Positions 33,127 to 46,065 are shown, counted from the stretch's first letter. The stretch is 64,000 nucleotides of DNA from Diadema setosum (GCA_033980235.1 CM067065.1:28398655-28462654), one strand, 5' to 3'. The notes: generated from the letters alone by a model not told the origin. Numbers and translations: made by a program.

Positions 33127-33604
33127 TATGAGTATCTGAATATAAGAACGACCCATGTCCATTGAAGACCATTTCGAGTAAACTTAAAAAACAAAACTTC
33201 ATATCTTTTTTATTTGTCCAATAATATTCTATTCAACTGTGATGGGAAGGTAACATTGTATATACAAATTAGAACATATTATTATGACACTTAACATTTA
33301 CATAAATTGGGGAGAGGCCATTTTGTGTGATGCACTTGGGTCGTTCTTTGAATCATATACATGATATTCTGCTATAGAGATGAGACACGGATGAGAGAGG
33401 GCGCTATAATATGAATGTAAGAATGACCCAAGTCCTTCATTCTTACATTCATATAAGATTTAACTCATTCATTTCAGGTACTTCCGGGGGTAATTAGGAT
33501 TTATCATTTATACACAAGATGAGTCCTCGCATAAACTACAATTTCCCATGTCAAACTGAATTTGACCAAAAATTGGACTTAGGTCGTTATTCAGGTCTTC
33601 ATAT
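33127..33604. mobile_element. TIR element family I, copy 2
   Basis: TGAGTATCTGAATATAAGAA at the left and ACTTAGGTCGTTATTCAGGT at the right. It is colinear with copy 1 at 25.5 kb but about half its length, lacking the nested family B piece and other internal sequence. It contains the palindromic GAATGTAAGAATGACCCAAG pair near 33413-33452. Confidence 0.82.
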
Positions 33605-33639
33605 ACATTTCATTTCCTCTGATAACAGAGAATAAGATA

Positions 33640-33765
33640 AACGAAAAAAAAAAAAACGTACAATTGGTTATTCGAAGGAAGAAAGCAAATTGGCACAGGC
33701 AAAAAAAAAAAAAAAAAAGTCAAATGACACACACACACACACACACACACAAAAAAAAAAAGCAC
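33640..33765. repeat. Poly-A and (CA)n simple repeats
   Basis: A runs at 33643-33656 and 33702-33718, (CA)n at 33727-33752, and a further A run. Phe-rich or Cys-Val-rich open frames here are artefacts of these repeats. Confidence 0.85.
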
Positions 33766-34183
33766 AGAAGCAAAACAAACGTCACATCTGCATAGCAGTG
33801 TTCTATCAACATCACTCCCGTACTCCATAATAATATGGCGCGGCACTGGCATAGATATACCATTATTCATTTGCTTCAGACCTACATCAAGTAAACCGTC
33901 AATGATCCCTTTTTCAGACTGTCTTTTCAATAACTAAGATCGCCGCTCTTCTGGATGGCCAGCTTAATGTACTTTACGGCAAAATTCGGAAAGCTGTTCT
34001 ATGACGGCCAAATTTCATAATATCATTTAATCAAACAATAGAACTGCAGCTTGGAGAGATGAACCAGAATGTAACAATACAATAATATATAACAGTTTGC
34101 ATTAATAAGAAATGTACGTCGAAACAATGGTTAGAAAGGTTTAAAGATATATGTTTGATGATGACTGCAATATGTGTGAATCC

Positions 34184-34659
34184 TTAAAGGGACACTCCAC
34201 ACGATTTTCATAATTTCACATCATGCAGTACATAAATCGGCAACTCCATGTATAGATTTGTAAAATTTATTTTGGTTCTTGAACTGAGAAACAATACTTC
34301 GAAAAACCTTAAACAAATTACACTGAACAAGGATGATGACATAGGAGGTTCACATATTTCAGAAATGTAGCAGTGTAATTCCATTACAATACAGCTTGCT
34401 TGCGAGTTCACCTGTGTTATAATCTATGCATGCCTTCTTCTTTTGTTCTGCTTCCTTGAGCCTCAACCCATGCATTCTTATGGTGACTCTGCCATGTCAT
34501 CATCCTTGTTCATTTGTTCATTGCAATTTGTTCTAAATTTTGAAAATGTTCTTATTCTTCAACCAAATTTTCACAAATTATGAAACTCTGTCCTCAGTAT
34601 AACTCATTTTTACTTGTTCAAATGTAAAAATCTGAAAATCATCTGGAGGTCCCCTTTAA
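34184..34659. mobile_element. TTAA-flanked TIR element E
   Basis: TTAAAGGGACACTCCACACG at the left and ATCATCTGGAGGTCCCCTTTAA at the right (inverted, with a few mismatches). Both ends carry TTAA. A right-end fragment of the same family is near 59888-59928. Non-coding. Confidence 0.75.
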
Positions 34660-34818
34660 CATAACATCTCATTGCCAGTGCTGAACAAGGTCCCGTTTAG
34701 CGTCACGATGATAACTAAATAATCAAACTTGCAAAGTCAAACAAAACTGATATGAATATAACATCATAAAACAAGACATTGCCTGCTATACTAATCAGTA
34801 TTCTTTTCAGCAGTGTCA

Positions 34819-35327
34819 TTAACTCTTTATGTGCTACGTTCTCACGTCCAACTCAGTCGACGGCGTGCCAACTTCACATATTCTGCTCAAACAAACCCGC
34901 CAGAACCGATCAATAAATCGCCAAATGCCGCAGTACAATGAAAGCGTTTCTCGCACTTCCGTTCCTCTCACATGTAGCTTGCATTTTATGTTGTGATTGA
35001 CTATAACTAGCAGTCTTCTGTACTAGATTTGCGTGTAAATTTTCAGATTCTGTCACTGTTTTGTGTGAAAAAGTCATGCCTTTACAGTAATTTACCTACT
35101 TTTCATTTGAAAGAAGAAAAAAAAAATCATAGAGTTGTCATACAATATACGTCAAAGTAAAGCGTGGCATTTTCTCTACAGCTTTACTCACTATAATGTC
35201 CAGCTCAACAGAAATTCATAGAAGTAACATAAATTTGAACAGAATGTTTTCTCAAAGCATGACTACGTTCGCGTCTCAGAATAATGTGGAATACAGGGGG
35301 TTTACATCATAGCACATAAAGAGCTAA
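34819..35327. mobile_element. TTAA-flanked TIR element family C, copy 1
   Basis: TTAACTCTTTATGTGCTACG at the left and AGCACATAAAGAGCTAA at the right. The interior (CAGTCGACGGCGTGCCAAC, GAAAGCGTTTCTCG) matches copy 2 nested in a family B element at 55.7 kb. Confidence 0.85.
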
Positions 35328-35554
35328 TAGAAAATAACTACTCTTATATTATGAAAGATAACAAACATAAATAGATCAACAACAGATGGATATGATTTCT
35401 ACGTAAAATAGTATTGAAAAGGAATGACATGTTAATCAGCTTTTCATATTTAGTATTATAGAGGATTACATGAATAATCCCATAGAAAACACCTTTTCTA
35501 AAATGTCATTTGTGACTGCATCACGTAACTAACAGAAATTCAAAAAACCCTGAT

Positions 35555-36534
35555 TGTGGTGAAATGGATCAATCTCTCCAATCTTCACCTTTTTTATTTT
35601 ATTTTCTAGAAGAGCAATTCTTTTACTACATAATTCAAAAGTTTGGGTCTATAGAAATAAATGGGAAATAGTAATTTTTAGCAGTTCTTACAGAGCAGTA
35701 TTCTTTAGATTTTTAGAGGACTTTTTCATTTCATGAAAAACCCTTAACACACAGTTAGCTTTCAGCTCTGATGATGCATAGGGCTACTGCACCTGAAGTA
35801 TGCAATTCATCGATAATGAAAAGTTCTGTCTAAAGGGTGTGTACAGTTCTGGTTAAGGTGAGGATTTATAGCTTTTAACGTTTTGCGAGATACTCAGAAA
35901 CCACTCTATGAGATGTCAAAGAGCATGCAATTCTAAGGGGTATCAAAAGTTTATTGGATGAAAATCGGTTTTGAAATGGTTGAGATAATTATCCAAAAAT
36001 AAGATGAAACAAAGAGATCCTAATAAAAGGCGTGGCCTGTAGCTTTTTATTATTATCACTTTTTTGGATATCTCAGCCATTTGAAAACCAATTTTCATCA
36101 AAAAAACGTTGAATAGTTTTTAAAATAATGCTATTTCATATTTTATAAGAGGTTTCTCATATCACTTAGGAATGTTCAAAACATGAATCCCTACCTCAAC
36201 CAGTAATGTACAGTCTCTGTGATATGAAAAATCCTTTCATTGTTGGTTATTTAAGAATTTAACATCCTGTATTTTATCCCATTTATTGCCCAGAACACAG
36301 CTTTGTGAGAGTAATCACATGAATAGGCCCTACTCTCACTTCAAAGCGTCCTTACTCGTTAGATATTGTTCCGGCGTGTGTACTTTCTTTCCATTATTGA
36401 GACAGGTTAGGAAGGTCCAGTTGTATTGAGTTATCATACGTCATGGGAAGCTAATAGAATCTGCTCTTCAGAATCTGCCCTTAACTAGAAATCCATGTCT
36501 GTCGACTTTATCTTGGTTTTATGATGCAGGGTCG
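35555..36534 (-). mobile_element. Old family B element with a family D insertion
   Basis: Reverse-orientation, strongly diverged copy. The left part carries the B subterminal sequence (TCAATCTTCACC-like). The right end reads GGTTTTATGATGCAGGGTCG. It is interrupted at about 35829-36221 by a family D element (TAAAGGGTGTGTACAGTTCT and AATGTACAGTCTCTGTG). The same right end persists at 23.9 kb in the duplicated copy. Confidence 0.7.
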
Positions 36535-36661
36535 CATTCTTAAATTTCATAATGGTATTCATGCATGCTGTCATCGATCTGTGAGAGAATTTTCGTTGTT
36601 CGTTCCTCACAGAAAAGTGGACAAGCAAACATGAACCAGAGAAAATGAAAAGATGCGAAAT

Positions 36662-37370
36662 GGACTTGCAAGTGTCAAACACTGTGAGACTTGCATTTCA
36701 CAGCCTCCGCAATCTTTCGTGATATCCGCAAGTTTCTGAATCCTAATGCTGCCGAGCAGCTGGTGCATGCATTCATCACTTCCCGCACAGACTGCTGCAA
36801 CGCTCTTACTAAATGTATGACCTCCCATCCAAGTACAAAAGCTCCAAAGTGTTCAAAATGCTGCTGTTTTGCCCGTCTGGTGACATATTCACGGTGATCA
36901 ACTCACATCACACCAGTCCTCCAACAACTCCACTGGCTTCCTGTCGAACATCACACTGCTCACCTACAATGTCCTCCTCATCAAATACAGGGCTTTGAAG
37001 TTCTCCTCACCAATATACATCTCAAAGGCCTCCTCTAAGGCCTCTTGTCTTCTAACCCCCAAACTCAAAGATACTGGGGAGATAGAGTATGTATGTCACC
37101 AGCTCATCGCCTATGGAGCAGCAGACTCCCTGACTCCGTGAAGGATTGTTGTGACACTGTAAATGACTTCAAGAGAAAACTGAAAATGCACATAAAGAAA
37201 AATCTACTTTTCTTTGAGGAGGAACATGTTGCAGTTGTAGGAACTTTTATGTAACGTACCATCGGATTGTGTATTTGGTTAGAAACATTAATTGTGAGCA
37301 CCTTGAACACCTTTGAGTGGATAAATGTTGCGCGTTATATATGTCTGTATTATTTTATTTTGGTTATTAT
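36662..37370 (+). pseudogene. LINE 3' fragment (C-terminal part of the RT protein and tail)
   Basis: Broken frames read ASAIFRDIRKFLNPNAAEQL and VHAFITSRTDCCNALTKC, then LQQLHWLPV-like and RLWSSRLPDSVKDCCDTVND with FKRKLKMHIKKNLL, typical of the C-terminal part of CR1/L2/Jockey-type ORF2. The tail GAGCACCTTGAACACCTTTG then GCGTTATATATG resembles the common LINE 3' end. The duplicate at 24.0-24.1 kb lacks it, so it inserted after the segmental duplication. Confidence 0.85.
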
Positions 37371-37829
37371 CATACAGCAAAGGATCTTTCAACACTTTCC
37401 AACACGTGATGGCGCTATCGACGGCATTAGCCTCAATAAGCTAGTCCATGATAATACTAACCGATAGACTGTACTAACCAAGAATTCTGGTTGGCAGTAC
37501 TAGTAGCTGCGGAAACTGTAGTACATTGTAGTTGGATTTCTGGTATTCTAAACTGAACATTACCTCACAGACTGCCTTCGTTGACAATAATTCATAAGAA
37601 CACGTTCCTGAATTCAGTATGTCGATGTAATACTGAACATTTTTGGAGTTTGGTCCTGCACAACCACATGCACCTCCACGTCACACGACCATGGTCGGGT
37701 AAAAAGCACATGGATGTGCAGGCACATTATTCTGACTTTGCAATATCTAGGGAGTTTCCGTCTCAACTACCTGCAATAATCATGCTGAGATGCGGAGCGG
37801 AGGCAGGGCATGATTGCTGGGGGAATTAG

Positions 37830-38400
37830 TAGTGTGTGTGTGTGTGGGGGGGGGGGGACAGGTGGAAGGTCACATGGGTTGCTGCTGAAATGACATCTAA
37901 GGCCGTATCCTACTGATGCAGTGACATGTAAATGTACTATCTACCTGGTCACTGAACCCATCAAGATGTGTCACGTGTATCACATACACGTACAGAGTGA
38001 TGTTGTTTATTATCATGAAAATGCCAATGCGCTTCAGTGAAGAGAGGTATAATATGTATTCCTTTCTTTGTAATACTAACTTAATGTTTGTAGGAATGTA
38101 TATTGCGTTAACGTGGCGGAAGGGTTCGTCTTTAAAGTTTGTTATCGCGATGCGAATAATTGTGCTGGTATATTCTAGGAGACATTGCATAACCATGTTT
38201 ATTCTAACTTTTTTAATGGTAATCAAATTGTGAAATAGCGTTTGAGAGTGGGAGGTTGGAATGCAGGAATTAAATATTATTATACAGTTATAATTATAAA
38301 GACATGTCACATTAAAAAAAAATGTATAGATCAGAGTTCAAGAAATTGATGTATCATGTTGTCTGTCAATACAGTCGATTATTGTGTGCTTATTAATCTC
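37830..38400. other. No gene recognised
   Basis: G-rich run at 37845-37858 and AT-rich DNA. Overlapping open frames on both strands at 37.9-38.3 kb have no recognisable domain or splice signals. Confidence 0.5.
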
Positions 38401-38414
38401 TCTCCATATAACCT

Positions 38415-39102
38415 GTGACCCTGCATCACAAGACCAACAAAAAGTCGCCAGTGGTGTATTTTTAGTTAAGGGCAGATTCTGAAAGAGCAGACGCTAAGCT
38501 TTAAAATGATTTCTAGCTAAGTTCAAACACACTCTCCTAACTAAATATTGGAAAGAAAGCACACACTCTGGAAAAGTGTGAACTGAGAAGAAATGGCTCT
38601 AAAGTGCAGGGACTATAAAATCGCTTACTCTTTACCAAGCCATGCCAGCTGTGCGATGAATGGGACAAATACAGGATGTAAACCACAGAAGCAATAACAA
38701 TGAAGGGATTTTTAGATTAACCTGAAATTAAGCATGCTTTATCAACACATTATGTGCATGATTAATGCAAACTTTTAAAGCATTAATGCAGTAGCATTAT
38801 CCTGTCAAAAGTTAGTAGATTTAAAAGTAAAGAGTGTGCAAAGGATTTTAGAGAAATAAAAAAGGGACCTCTAAGACATGCCTGATCTTAATATTCAACG
38901 AAAAAGTGTTAGAGATAAACTGCTGAAAAAAAAACACGCTTTTCCATTCATTTTATCATCCCAAACTTAAGAATAATGTAGACGAAGAATAACTCTTACA
39001 GAAAATATGAAAAACTTAAAATTGACTTGCTGATCCCTTTCACCTTTTTCGAGTTCTCATGTAAAATCAAGGGGTGCGACTTTGTTGTTTTGTGATGCAC
39101 GG

Positions 39103-39106
<4 letters not shown>
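38415..39106 (+). mobile_element. TIR element family B, copy at 38.4 kb, followed by (TA)n
   Basis: GTGACCCTGCATCACAAGAC at the left and TTTTGTGATGCACGGTCA at the right, with a full-length interior. A (TA)n tract with ATGTATAT variants follows at 39107-39195. Confidence 0.88.
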
Positions 39107-39147
<41 letters not shown>

Positions 39148-39844
39148 TATATATGTATATATATATATGTATATATATATATACATATATATATGAATAT
39201 CATATTGATGAGTTGTTGTTGTTGTTGTGATTTTTCCTAAGTTTTCTTTGTTGTCTTTCCCAAAGACAAACTAAAAGGACGCAGTGGCTTCCTGTGTGTT
39301 TCTTTGTGCTCTTTCGTGGAAGTGCTTTAAAGTGCTTTAAATTGTGCTTGTACTATATATTTGAAAAATTATTACAAAAAATGTTCCTTTATATAATACA
39401 TTTCTCTTTTTATTTTCTGGAAAGGAAAACAAATTTGAATGATGAATCTTGAATCTTACTATTGACTTTACTTGACTCAAGGCTTAGCAACTTTTTTTTT
39501 TTCTGTCAGCAAGAATACCATACCACGTGGATTCATTCCCTCACATAACCCTACGTACCAGTAAAGTAAGGGTGTCCTTTAATAATCTCGTTAACGGTCA
39601 TTACGGAGAAACGGTAAGTGGGTAAGGCCTACTGTACGTCGCGCAATGCTCATTTTGCTGATTGTGTAGAAGGGGTAGGGGTCGCATACGGTGGGGTCAG
39701 TAGTGGGATTTTTTTTTTTTTTCATGCACAATAAAGTGTTGCAGCTTACGATTGTATTTCAGCTATAGCCAAAGTTATGTGTATCGGATGTGTTTGTATG
39801 TTTTCAAACCTGTCTTAAATCACAACACCGTAATTTGTCACTCT

Positions 39845-41395
39845 GAACTGAAGTTTATTTCATTTTCGTAATTACAGACCTTACACCTCATTTTCGCATT
39901 AACAAACCTTTTGAAATATTCATTTTAGGATGAACGATCCTGTAGCATAACAAGTCTCTATTCGTTTTCGGATTAGCGGACCTCATTTCATTGGCGGATT
40001 AACAAACCTTCAGAATAACAAATGAAGAGTTTGTTCGCAAAAACCGATAAGTCAATTTTTGAAGATTTTGAAGTATACGGTCTCTGTCATAAGGTACAAA
40101 ATAATACCTTTAGAATTATAATATAGTCACTACATACATAGGTACATTTTAGAAGTTATGGTCAAAAGAAGCAAAACTTTTATTATTATTCTCTTTATTT
40201 TTCTTGACCTTTAGTCGCAAATATCTCCATTTGGCAAATATGGACTTATCGGTTTTTGAGAACAAACTCTTCAAATCTTCCCTTAATGTCAGACAACCAA
40301 ACCATCGGAATTACGAACCTTATTTCACTTCACATGCACATTGACAAACCTTAATTATGAATGATAAACTTAATTTCATTTCCAGAATTGCAGGCCTTTG
40401 GAAGAACGGACGTCTGGAATAATGAACTTTATTGCATTTTAGGGTTAACGACTCTTTTATATAATGATCCTTCTAAAATGTTTATCTGTGAACTAAATTA
40501 AACAACCCGAAATACCGACACTTGACTTTTAAAGGAATTTCTACCCATTTAAGTTTATAAAACATTACTTCATCGATTAATATAATATATTACAACATCA
40601 ATGAATAAGATAATGCATTTCTCTTTAATACACTTATTTCCTTGAAAACATTTTGAAATTCAGCAATAAAAGTAGAATGAAGTCATCATTGTCTTAAAGA
40701 CCAACTACAGAAAGGGCATTGTCCTATCAAGTTTGACAATGTGAGGGTAAAATACAAACACTCAACCAGCACATAACTCTTTATGCATCACAGTTTACAG
40801 GGAACACAGTTTCCTACAGGAAAAAATAGAGTTATGTAGAGATCATTACCTTTCACAGAGGCAACACCCCCTGCCCTTTGAATAGAAGGAACGGCCATTG
40901 ACGGGTGAAACTTCTCCAGTCTTCGAACAAAACGCAGTTAATCGATGTGTACGAAGAGCTTGGTTCATGTATCAGCCAAGTTTCATGAATGGAATGCAAC
41001 AATAGAGTCCATGTGCAGTATATTCATCTTCACCTCAACAAGTTATTACTTAAGCATTATTGTGGAAGCTCGATATTCTGTATAATAGATATTATCTTTT
41101 ACGTCAGATTCTTAAAACGAAGTTTGAAGGTTTTAAACCTTTAACCTCAAGGCAATGTCTAAAATCCTCAATTTGATCAATCGATCAATTTGAAGTGTAC
41201 GCTTGCTTTACCTCTGTTTTCAGCGTTTATGCTCCGATCTCATATAATCATTACACTAGTACTCTTACTTTGAATTTGTTATGAACTTGATGGTAGATAC
41301 ATTGCTTGCGTACTTGTGTACACTATAACTAATAAACCTTCGGAATTACGTACATTGGTTCATTTCGGATTAACAAACCTTTGGAACGAGCCGAG
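39845..41395. repeat. Degenerate short-motif array, unit like GGATTAACAAACCTT
   Basis: Dispersed same-strand copies of (GGATTA)ACAAACCTT(C/T)GGAATAACGAAC are at 39880-40020, 40300-40445 and 41328-41390. Variants include GCATTAACAAACCTT, GGATTAGCGGACCTC, GGATTAACAAACCTTCAGAA, AATAAACCTTCGGAATTACG and CGGATTAACAAACCTTTGGA. A family A element interrupts it at 40023. A second cluster is at 45.84-46.06 kb. No inverted partner arm was found here. Confidence 0.65.
40023..40273. mobile_element. TIR element family A, copy 5, outside (TA)n
   Basis: TGAAGAGTTTGTTCGCAAAA at the left and TTTTTGAGAACAAACTCTTCA at the right. It sits inside the ACAAACCTT array, flanked by AAA rather than TA repeats. Confidence 0.9.
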
Positions 41396-41599
41396 GAGTC
41401 GTGTATGTCAGCGTGCTTTTCAAGCCGCAAGCAGTCTGAAGTCGCGTATAAATCAATGAATTAGCTTCGCAATTGAGAAACGAGGAATGAATTGTCAGGA
41501 TGGTTACAACACGCAGTTCAAAAGTAGCATAATTATGTTGGTGATGTTGATATACGAGGTATTATGGGCCCCGGTTCAGACTGTCAAGTCCATAAGCAC

Positions 41600-41945
41600 A
41601 AAAAAAAAAACAACAACAACAAAGAAAAACAGAAAAACAACAACAACAACAAAACACGTATCTCAAGTTACGAGGCTTTGTTACTGCAATTTTAAAGGAG
41701 ATTTAATTTACGGGGTTTAGATTTAGATTTGTTGTTGTTTGGTTTGTTTGTTTGTTTGTTTGTTGCTTTTTTTTTTTTTTTTACTAGTTAAGGCAGATAT
41801 GCATTCCAAGGGGTTATCAGTTCTTGCCTTTGGCTATCAGGTACAGAATTATGCCCCAGCCAAAGAGAAAAAAAAATACTAATAATCAAATGACATTTTC
41901 AGAAAAAGAAAACACAACAACAACAACAACAACAACAACAAATAC
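41600..41945. repeat. (CAA)n, (GTTT)n and poly-T simple repeats
   Basis: CAA runs at 41610-41655 and 41915-41942, GTTT run at 41730-41765 and T run at 41768-41782. Thr-rich or Lys-rich open frames here are repeat artefacts. Confidence 0.85.
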
Positions 41946-42423
41946 AAAGTTTTATCACTCCAGCGACGGCATGCTGGTAGGAATGGATACGCCCCTACTT
42001 GCCTAATTGTTTTCTGTCTCTTGCTCACTTCTCTTTTCTATTGATTGACTGATTTCATGCAATATCTATCATTACGTAACATGTCTACATGTCTGTGCAT
42101 TTATTTTGGAGGGGACAATGCGCCATGTCATATTATTTGCAGATATACCATTCCCCTTGCCTTGAAGAAGTAACATGTCAGTAAAACGTTGTGGCAAGCC
42201 TTATTCGCTAGAAGGGAAAGCTGCATAAAGGTGAGTGGAAGACAATCATAACTCCATGTGTGTTGTTTCAAACTCAACGTAGCTTTTTTTTCTTTTACTT
42301 TTACTTTTGTCTTCTATTGTTTTTTCTAGAATCCATTTTCTTTCTCACCTGTTGGCGGTCACATTTTTCTTTAAATCTGACATTGAGTTCAATTATAAGG
42401 CGGAATTATTTTGCGGTAAGATT

Positions 42424-42424
42424 T

Positions 42425-42466
<42 letters not shown>

Positions 42467-42470
42467 CTCC
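42424..42470. repeat. (CT)n microsatellite upstream of the lectin gene
   Basis: CTCTCTCTCT run of about 45 bases, about 185 bases upstream of the first ATG. Confidence 0.95.
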
Positions 42471-42654
42471 CAAGAGTATGTGTAAGAGTTAAGGGGTGAG
42501 TAATTGTTTGATTATTTTGTTTATTTTATCTATGGGTTGTGTTCAGCTCGAGCTGATGAAGACCCACCAGTGTGTATCAATATTCGCTTTGGACGTATTC
42601 AGAGGTTATGTAATGTCCCCGTCTGTTCTTTCTGTTCCTCTATTGTGTTTGCAG

Positions 42655-42742
42655 ATGTCATCAAAAGGATACATAATGTCGACGAAACGATGTGCTTTGT
42701 TAGAATTATGCCTTTACATACTTCTCACATGGAATATTAAAG
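42655..42742 (+). CDS. Lectin gene exon 1: signal peptide
   Basis: ATG at 42676 gives MSTKRCALLELCLYILLTWN then IK and a phase-1 donor AAAG|GTAAGT. An upstream in-frame ATG at 42655 adds MSSKGYI. I prefer 42676 because the duplicate at 25.2 kb keeps only the second ATG. The hydrophobic core LLELCLYILLTW follows a Lys-Arg pair, as in secretory leaders. TTGTGTTTGCAG just before 42655 looks like an acceptor, so a 5' noncoding exon may exist. Confidence 0.8.
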
Positions 42743-43147
42743 GTAAGTGACTACAAATTCATATGTGAGTAGAATTTAGAATAGACTTGTTGAAAAAATC
42801 AAAAAAACAAACAACAGTTCACTTATTTGCACGCTAGTTATACGTTTAGCGGGATTCCTTTCCATTTTGAACTCAAAATGAAACCTTCGCGGATCTGTGG
42901 GGAAAGTAAGATTTATAAACGTTGGGGTTGCAATACTTTTAGAAACTATGAATCGTATCTAAATTTAGATGTGACGCTATAGCGCCTCGCACACTTGCAT
43001 TTACACACAAGCATACTATATTACAATCATGTAATACCTCGACAAATTCCAGAACTAAGCCCTCTACATAACATTTATTTTCGCTCTTCTTCATTTCGTA
43101 TTCTTTCCAATACTTGAACTTTTGAAGGATTATGGAGGCATAGTATG

Positions 43148-43353
43148 TAACCGCACGGTGCATCACAAAGCGAACAAAAAGTTGCACCCCTTGATTTTTT
43201 CATGAGGACCTCAAAAAGGTGAAACAGGTCAACTAAGTCAATCTTGAATTTTTCACACTTTTTGAAAAAGCTATTCTTCGACTACATTATTCTTTAGTTT
43301 TGGTCAAAAATTGAATTGGAAAGTGTGTTTTAAGCAATTTTTCTACAAACCTG

Positions 43354-43386
<33 letters not shown>

Positions 43387-43836
43387 GAGAGAGTAGTGCG
43401 ATTAGGTACCTCTTTTGAGCTCCCTTTTCATTTCTTTAAAATCCTTTGCATGCCCTTCACTTTCAACTCTATTTAACTTTTGACATTTATTATGGACAGA
43501 ATGTGTCAATTGAGCTTGCTAAATTTCAGCTTAATCAGATAATCCCTTTATTGTTGTTGCTCCGGTTGTTTACACCCTGTTTTTGTCCGATTCATTGCAC
43601 AGCTAGTGCGGTTTGGTACAGATTAACTGCTTGAATAGGCCCTTTACTTCAGAGCCTCTTTTCTCAGTTCACACCTTTCCAGAGTGTGTGCTTTCTTTCC
43701 TGTATTTAGATCGGTTGGGAGAGTTTATTTGATTTGAGTTAGTACATCATTTTAAAACTTAAAGTCTGCTCTTTTGGGAATATGCTCTTAACTAACCATG
43801 TCGGCGACTTTAGTTGGTTTTGTGATGCAGGGTCAC
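43148..43836 (-). mobile_element. TIR element family B, copy in intron 1, reverse orientation
   Basis: CCGCACGGTGCATCACAAAG at the left and TTTTGTGATGCAGGGTCACC at the right. It is interrupted by a poly-T run at 43357-43382. The duplicate at 26.70 kb lacks it at the homologous point, so it inserted after the duplication. Confidence 0.85.
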
Positions 43837-43866
43837 CTAATTATTACAATGAACATGTCGCTGTAA

Positions 43867-43907
<41 letters not shown>

Positions 43908-44221
43908 GTCAGAATTTTGAACGATGTACAATTCAGCCAAAACAACACTAAATTTGAAAAGTAGGAATTACTCTAAATCCTTCAGCTTACTTGAAAGAGT
44001 ATAATTCAAGCTTTGATGTGAACCTAATTATACCAGGATTATCCCAGAGGAGCAAGTTTTTATTCACCGTGGAAGTTTACCATGTCCAGAGCAGCGAACG
44101 TCCGTGAGGAATAATACTGCACATACATTTGAATACCATTTATAATAGCATGCACCAATTTGATTCAGTTCAGAATCGTAACGAAATATCTTAAGGGATA
44201 TGTGTATGTGTTGGCAGAATA

Positions 44222-44612
44222 TTAAAGGGATAGTACAGTATTGGTGGGGATGAGAATTGGACTTTTAACTGTTTGCGTGATGCCAATAAAACACTTAAAT
44301 GAAAATAGCAGAGCATACCATTATAAGAGGAATTCAAAGTTTAATTGATGAAAATCTGGTTTGGAATGACTGAAACATCCAAAAACAAAGTAAAACAAAA
44401 CGATCTTGATAAAAGGTGGGTCCCACACTTCATTAGAATCTCTCTGTTTTGGATATCTCGGCCATTTCAAAAGCAATTTTTATCAAATAAATGTTGAATT
44501 CCTCATGGATTTACATGTTCTTTCATATTTCATAAGAGGTTTTTCATTATCTCACCAAAAAATGTTAGAAACCTGAAATTAGGTCTTAACCAAAACTATG
44601 CAAACCCTTTAA
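44222..44612. mobile_element. TTAA-flanked TIR element family D, copy in FB3
   Basis: TTAAAGGGATAGTACAGTAT at the left and ACTATGCAAACCCTTTAA at the right, with TTAA at both ends. The interior is colinear with 28021-28415 (GATGAGAATTGG, AACATCCAAAAACAAAGTAA). Confidence 0.85.
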
Positions 44613-44949
44613 GCTTGTACTCTTAATCTGTACGTAATGGTAGACCATGATTTAACCAAATTCGTTATTGTTGTTGAAATATTACTCTTTTGCTTAACAC
44701 TTTATCAAATTTACCCGCATTTTACAGAAACTCCACATTTCGACCTCGTATTTCAATATCCCATACTTTATTCGTTACACCCAAATAATAAGATGCTGTT
44801 TTAAGATGTATCTGATCTAGGCAGTCTCTATAACCCAACAAACATATCATAGTTTTCATCACGGAGGTTCGCATATAGCTTACGGACGTTCGGAAAAAAC
44901 AAACAAACAAGATATTGAACAATGCACTTCTCTGGAGTTGAAAACGCAT

Positions 44950-44982
44950 TCTATTCACAAAAAAAAAAAAAAAAAAAAAAAC
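44950..44982. repeat. Poly-A tract
   Basis: About 22 consecutive A inside FB3. It makes a false poly-Phe stretch on the minus strand. Confidence 0.9.
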
Positions 44983-45837
44983 AGCGATTTCATGTCGAGA
45001 ACAAACTCCTCTGCAAAATCCTACATAATCATTACCAATTCTCAGTTGCAAAAGCTTGTTTATCTTTTCATGCTTAGGAATCGAAGAAAACACTTTTTCC
45101 ATCTCTCGTAGATGAACGTACAAACGAACGTGTAATCTCAGTGACGTAGTCCATCTGATGGAACATTACGCCTTGTCGCTAGTATGTTCCATCAAGCAAA
45201 TCAGTGAACTCTGTAATTATAACGACTACCATTTGTAAATTTACACTTCAGGTTAAAAGAATCAAATGAAATATCATGTCTTGTAGGTTGTATGCAGGCC
45301 ATCGGTAACCTCTGAAAATTGAAAAAAAAAAATCCAGACACATTGCTTAATTCATTACCATAAATAAAATAATTTGGATGATGTTTTAGACAACATGTTT
45401 TATTATAAATCTAGATGTCTTAACTGAATATCGGTTATTAATCCAAGTCCGTATGAAAAAAAAAAAGATGGAAGCTGAACGCATAGAGAGTTGACTGATT
45501 TCAAATATTTAACGCTTCCATGTAATCACGATATAGTGCACTTCCTTGAGAACGAATATTTTATCAAAATTGTGTAATCACGAAGTAAAGAATCAGGTCC
45601 TATATTTGTTAGCTAATGTCTACGATGCATTTGCTTATAACGAACACGGTCACAGCGGAATGTGACAAAGAATAAATGAAGAAGAAAAACAAAAGAAATG
45701 TGTCGGCCGTTTTCGAAATACGAAGTTTAGCGGCGGAGGGCAAACACTTTACGTTTCATTGTGTATAAGAAGAAATTCCTCTGCGTTTGCTCTTCGTGTT
45801 ACACACTGTCACCTAAGTGAATAATTATCAGGCCAAT

Positions 45838-46065
45838 TCCACTTTTAGAATGACGGACCTTAAGAATAATGAACCTCAAAATTGAATTTTCGGATTAACA
45901 AACTTCCGGAATATGAACACTTTAATAAGGAACATCCTGAAATAATTGGGACCTTTTTTTTTTTCATTTTAGGAATTAAAAAAAAAAAAAACCTTTGGAA
46001 TAATGAATTCAGGGAATAACGGACATTCGGAGTAACGAATCTTTTGAAGAGCGAACTTCAAAATT
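45838..46065. repeat. Second cluster of the ACAAACCTT/GGAATAACGAAC array
   Basis: GACGGACCTTAAGAATAATG, CGGATTAACAAACTTCCGG, GGAATAACGGACATTCGGAG and AACGAATC occur in the same orientation as at 39.8-41.4 kb. Confidence 0.6.

Noticed and set aside
34208..34411. 67-codon minus-strand frame
   Set aside because: It lies wholly inside the TTAA-flanked element E and has no recognisable domain.
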